A DNA stretch of 38,165 nucleotides from assembly GCF_001757105.1 (NCBI RefSeq), contig NZ_MDHN01000036.1, positions 1 to 38,165 of the forward strand, in the 5' to 3' direction. The position numbers were made by a program, and so were the translations under genes. The notes below the pieces were generated by a model. The model made no database searches. It had not been told where the DNA came from and worked only from the letters and a program-made list of their open reading frames with translations. Shown here in pieces: positions 34,489-38,165 of this stretch; within the stretch, counting starts at the first letter, position 1, and every line of letters starts with the position of its first letter. The DNA comes from Alteromonas confluentis. Its GTDB lineage: Bacteria > Pseudomonadota > Gammaproteobacteria > Enterobacterales > Alteromonadaceae.

Positions 34489-34515
34489 CTTGAACTTGTA
34501 AGGTGACTACCCCAT
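34489..34515 (+). promoter_or_regulatory. sigma-32 heat-shock promoter of groES-groEL
   Basis: CTTGAA (34489-34494) and CCCCAT (34510-34515) are separated by 15 bp, a near-perfect RpoH promoter. It lies 126 bp before groES, leaving an mRNA leader of roughly 115-120 nt. Confidence 0.88.
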
Positions 34516-34640
34516 TTATCCACGCAGAACACGAATTGAGGCTGGGTTTACCGGCTTCTTTCTTAAGTAAATGGCGTACATAAGACCGTGCGTCCTAATA
34601 ACTAACATTTAGATAGTTGGAATTTTCAGGAGACTTGAAA

Positions 34641-34931
34641 ATGGCAATTCGTCCTTTACACGACCGCGTAATCCTTAAGCGCGCTGAGCAAGAAACCAAA
34701 TCTGCCGGCGGCATCGTGCTTACCGGTTCTGCTGCAGAAAAATCTACCCGTGCGAAAGTTATCGCTGTGGGTAACGGCCGTATCCTTGAGAGCGGTGAAG
34801 TTAAAGCTCTTGACGTAAAAGTTGGCGACACCGTTATTTTCAACGACGGTTACGGTGTAAAAACCGAGAAGCTGGAAGGTGAAGAAGTGCTTATCGTTAG
34901 CGAAAGCGACATTCTGGCAATCGTTGAGTAA
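34641..34931 (+). CDS. groES: co-chaperonin GroES
   Basis: A 96-residue protein, the normal length, forming the heptameric lid of the GroEL chamber. It begins [19 protein letters not shown], has the mobile loop [16 protein letters not shown], and ends ILAIVE. The ATG at 34641 has AGGAG eight bases upstream; the frame is open to 34617 but the canonical N-terminus decides the start. It is first in the groES-groEL operon, 41 bp before groEL, behind a sigma-32 promoter. Confidence 0.98.
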   Translation: MAIRPLHDRVILKRAEQETKSAGGIVLTGSAAEKSTRAKVIAVGNGRILESGEVKALDVKVGDTVIFNDGYGVKTEKLEGEEVLIVSESDILAIVE

Positions 34932-34960
34932 TAGACGTTTAACGTTTTAACCGTATTTAG

Positions 34961-36616
<1,656 letters not shown>

Positions 36617-36718
36617 TCATAGCTGCTCCCGTCTAGTCCTTTTAAATCAAGGGTTTACAAGCGATGTATGCAGTTAAGTATACAAAAATGTAGACACTAA
36701 AGAGGACAGAATAGAAGC

Positions 36719-36758
36719 CAAAAGAAAGGCGTTGGGTTTATCACTCAGCGCCTTTTTT
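36719..36758 (+). repeat. direct repeat, copy 1 (upstream of the HNH cassette)
   Basis: The first 20 bases, caaaagaaaggcgttgggtt, and the last 16, cactcagcgccttttt, are shared exactly with 37669-37706. Only a tat/aa difference in the loop and one extra T separate them. The pair brackets the HNH nuclease gene. Confidence 0.85.
36722..36758 (+). terminator. intrinsic terminator of groES-groEL
   Basis: The arms aggcgttgggt and actcagcgcct form an 11-bp stem (two G-T pairs) closed by ttatc-type bases and followed by six T. It lies about 110 bp past the groEL stop. The 36617-36720 leader to it is AT-rich with no recognised gene. Confidence 0.82.
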
Positions 36759-36784
36759 ATTTCAACTATCAAGAGGTAAATAGA

Positions 36785-37690
36785 ATGGCGACATATTTTG
36801 CGTATCACGCAAAAGAGAATAAGGAAGTTTATAGTGTCGAAATGGGTTATGGCTTCCCTAATATGATTAAGGTTAATAAGGTAAACTTAGGCGACAAAGT
36901 TTATATCTTTCAGAAGATTCATGGCTGGGAGCATTTCGAATTATGCGGTCGTTTTGAGGCAACAGGAAAATACACGGACACTACGTCCGATCGCCCTTAT
37001 AGGTTAAGACTTAAAGATGATTCGAAGCTTTCTGAGCCGATACGTATTGATGAAGATGAGTGGAGCGATGCGCTACCCGAGCGAGTAAACAAACTAAAAA
37101 GAAACAATTTTCAAAAACATTTCTGTCAGCAAAATGAGTCTTGTCAACGAGAGTTAACGAGAGACGTAATTGATGTCATCGAAAGATATTTACGCGGGAA
37201 TATAGTTGACTCAACTTCTGATGATCTATTGGATATTACGAGTACAGATTTAAGTGAGACAGAAAAGCATCAACTTATTAAGTCTAGGTTAGGTCAGGGA
37301 AAATTTAAGTCGAATGTAAAAAATTTTTGGAATTCAGAATGCTGCGCGGTGACACTTTGCGGAATTAGTGAATTACTAATTGCTTCACACATCAAAGCAT
37401 GGAGCAAGTGTGAAAATAGTGATGAGAGGCTTGACGGAGCAAACGGTCTTTTACTTTGCTCACATGTTGACAAATTGTTTGATAGCCATCTAATAACTTT
37501 CAAGAAAATGGCAAGCGGGTACACGCTAGTTTTATCTCCAAAACTAAACGCTAGAGAACTGAGTGCCATGGGCATAGATAGTGGTTACAGCCTTAATCAC
37601 TCCCATCTAACGTTTGAACAAGAACAGCGCTTCAGTCAGTATATGTCACATCACAATGAAATTTTTGACAAAAGAAAGGCGTTGGGTTAA
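36785..37690 (+). CDS. HNH endonuclease with N-terminal EVE/PUA-like domain, putative restriction-type defence gene
   Basis: A 301-residue protein. The C-terminal half is an HNH_2-type nuclease: RLGQGKFKSNVKNFWNSEC, then H202 (LIASHIKAW), N220 and H227 (DGANGLLLCSHVDKLFD); a CCAVTLC cluster may bind zinc. The N-terminal 100 residues are beta-rich with VNLGDKVYIFQKI and FELCGRFEATGKY, suggesting a PUA/EVE-like fold that could read modified bases, as in type IV restriction enzymes; this half is inference. AAGAGGTAAATAG precedes the ATG. It is clearly AT-richer than groEL and its neighbours, lacks a methylase partner, and is bracketed by duplicated terminators, all pointing to acquisition by transfer. 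Its last residues (KRKALG) are encoded by the downstream repeat. Confidence 0.85.
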   Translation: MATYFAYHAKENKEVYSVEMGYGFPNMIKVNKVNLGDKVYIFQKIHGWEHFELCGRFEATGKYTDTTSDRPYRLRLKDDSKLSEPIRIDEDEWSDALPERVNKLKRNNFQKHFCQQNESCQRELTRDVIDVIERYLRGNIVDSTSDDLLDITSTDLSETEKHQLIKSRLGQGKFKSNVKNFWNSECCAVTLCGISELLIASHIKAWSKCENSDERLDGANGLLLCSHVDKLFDSHLITFKKMASGYTLVLSPKLNARELSAMGIDSGYSLNHSHLTFEQEQRFSQYMSHHNEIFDKRKALG

Positions 37691-37706
37691 CACTCAGCGC
37701 CTTTTT
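37669..37706 (+). repeat. direct repeat, copy 2 (end of the HNH gene)
   Basis: Near-identical to 36719-36758. Its first 22 bases encode the C-terminus and stop codon of the HNH protein. Confidence 0.85.
37673..37706 (+). terminator. intrinsic terminator of the HNH gene
   Basis: The same stem as the groEL terminator, ending in five T at 37702-37706. The stop codon of the HNH gene lies in the loop region of the hairpin, which is unusually tight. Confidence 0.8.
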
Positions 37707-38165
37707 GTTTGCCCAGCGAAGCTGGCAAACCCGTCAGGTTGAAAGAAACCTGAATCACCCTGACTGAGGGGAAGATAATCCGAATGGCAAGGGCGTTGCT
37801 GGCTAACGGCAGGGTCTGAAGGAAGCCATAGGAAGTTAGAAGTACACAACGAAAGTGAACCTGATTCGGCAATACAGGAGGGTAAGCGTGCAAAATAGCG
37901 TGAAGCCCGATACTCAGTCAGTCCTGTATTGTGTTTGAGGGTGGGATTTCTAACAGGGAGCCGGTGCAGTAACTGGGGAAGCCTGACACCGTCTCTGGTG
38001 ATAAACCAGAAGCATCTGTACGAGAGGAAACTCAAGGCAGGTGTTGGTGCGAGGTGGCAGATGAAGCCGTAGTAGTGAGTAAGGTCCGGCCTGAGAAAGC
38101 CAGTAATGGTGTGGAGGATAAAACCGGACTGACCATCTGCATTAAGTCAGATGGGGTCTTTACAG
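37707..38165 (+). mobile_element. group II intron, 5' part (runs off the window)
   Basis: No protein-coding gene is present, but the sequence reads as group II intron domain I: short paired segments with GAAA-type loops (gtttgcc/ggcaaac at the start; caggttgaaagaaacctg), cgaaagtgaacctg, gggagccggtgcagtaactggggaagcctgacaccgtctc in pieces, ctgtacgagaggaaactcaa and ggtggcagatgaagcc. This is the familiar segment preceding intron-encoded reverse transcriptases. The reverse transcriptase/maturase gene and the 3' end lie beyond 38165. The boundary at 37707 is inferred from where similarity to the upstream terminator ends; the first bases (gtttg) deviate from the usual gtgyg. Confidence 0.78.

Noticed and set aside
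36617..36718. Possible attachment site or tRNA remnant downstream of groEL
   Set aside because: The AT-rich stretch contains short inverted bits but no tRNA fold or convincing core repeat other than the terminator copies.

Overview
The window reads as chromosome of a marine gammaproteobacterium of the Alteromonas type (order Alteromonadales). This is inferred from gene content and order: the dusB-fis pair with prmA, the purH/purD pair, aroQ-accB-accC, dsbD-fxsA-groES-groEL, an NhaD sodium/proton antiporter, and a Vibrio/Alteromonas-style TonB2 cluster (DUF3450, TtpC, ExbB, ExbD, TonB, TPR). No rRNA, tRNA or CRISPR array was seen.

Layout. (1) 15-1388: an IS110-family element of the IS1111 type, with subterminal inverted repeats and a long 3' non-coding segment that could encode its guide RNA. 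It sits just downstream of envZ. (2) 1475-8913, all minus strand: envZ/ompR, nhaD, an orphan phosphoribulokinase, psiE, purD and an exported methyltransferase-like protein. (3) 9144-13260, minus: purH, fis, dusB, prmA, mostly closed by clear intrinsic terminators. (4) 13480-23912, plus: an iron-uptake block with an orphan periplasmic binding protein, a Fur-box-preceded FepA-like siderophore receptor, a tightly coupled TonB2 energising operon, and a DUF3649/PepSY/DUF3325 membrane module. (5) 23944-29107: a Tat-exported HiPIP, a flavin reductase-like protein, a CPXCG zinc-ribbon-like protein, a large SOS-box-preceded nuclease combining a FAN1-like VRR-NUC half with a DnaQ-like exonuclease, a candidate small RNA, a DUF3750 lipoprotein and a DUF2721 membrane protein. 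(6) 29266-36616: accC, accB, aroQ, dsbD (minus), then fxsA and heat-shock groES-groEL (plus) behind a near-consensus sigma-32 promoter. (7) 36719-38165: a small AT-rich cassette carrying an HNH nuclease, bracketed by two near-identical copies of the groEL terminator. The second copy is followed directly by the 5' part of a group II intron that runs out of the window.

How the parts work together: the iron block forms one pathway, with an outer-membrane catecholate receptor, TonB2 energy transduction across the envelope, and inner-membrane PepSY-type proteins plausibly reducing or releasing iron. It lies between accC and prmA, which are close neighbours in many gammaproteobacteria, so 13.5-29.1 kb looks like an accessory insertion in a conserved block. 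The points most worth a second look are the HNH cassette with duplicated terminators and the abutting intron, the SOS-controlled FAN1-DnaQ fusion, the candidate sRNA at 27.7-27.9 kb, and the guide-RNA candidate region of the IS1111 element.
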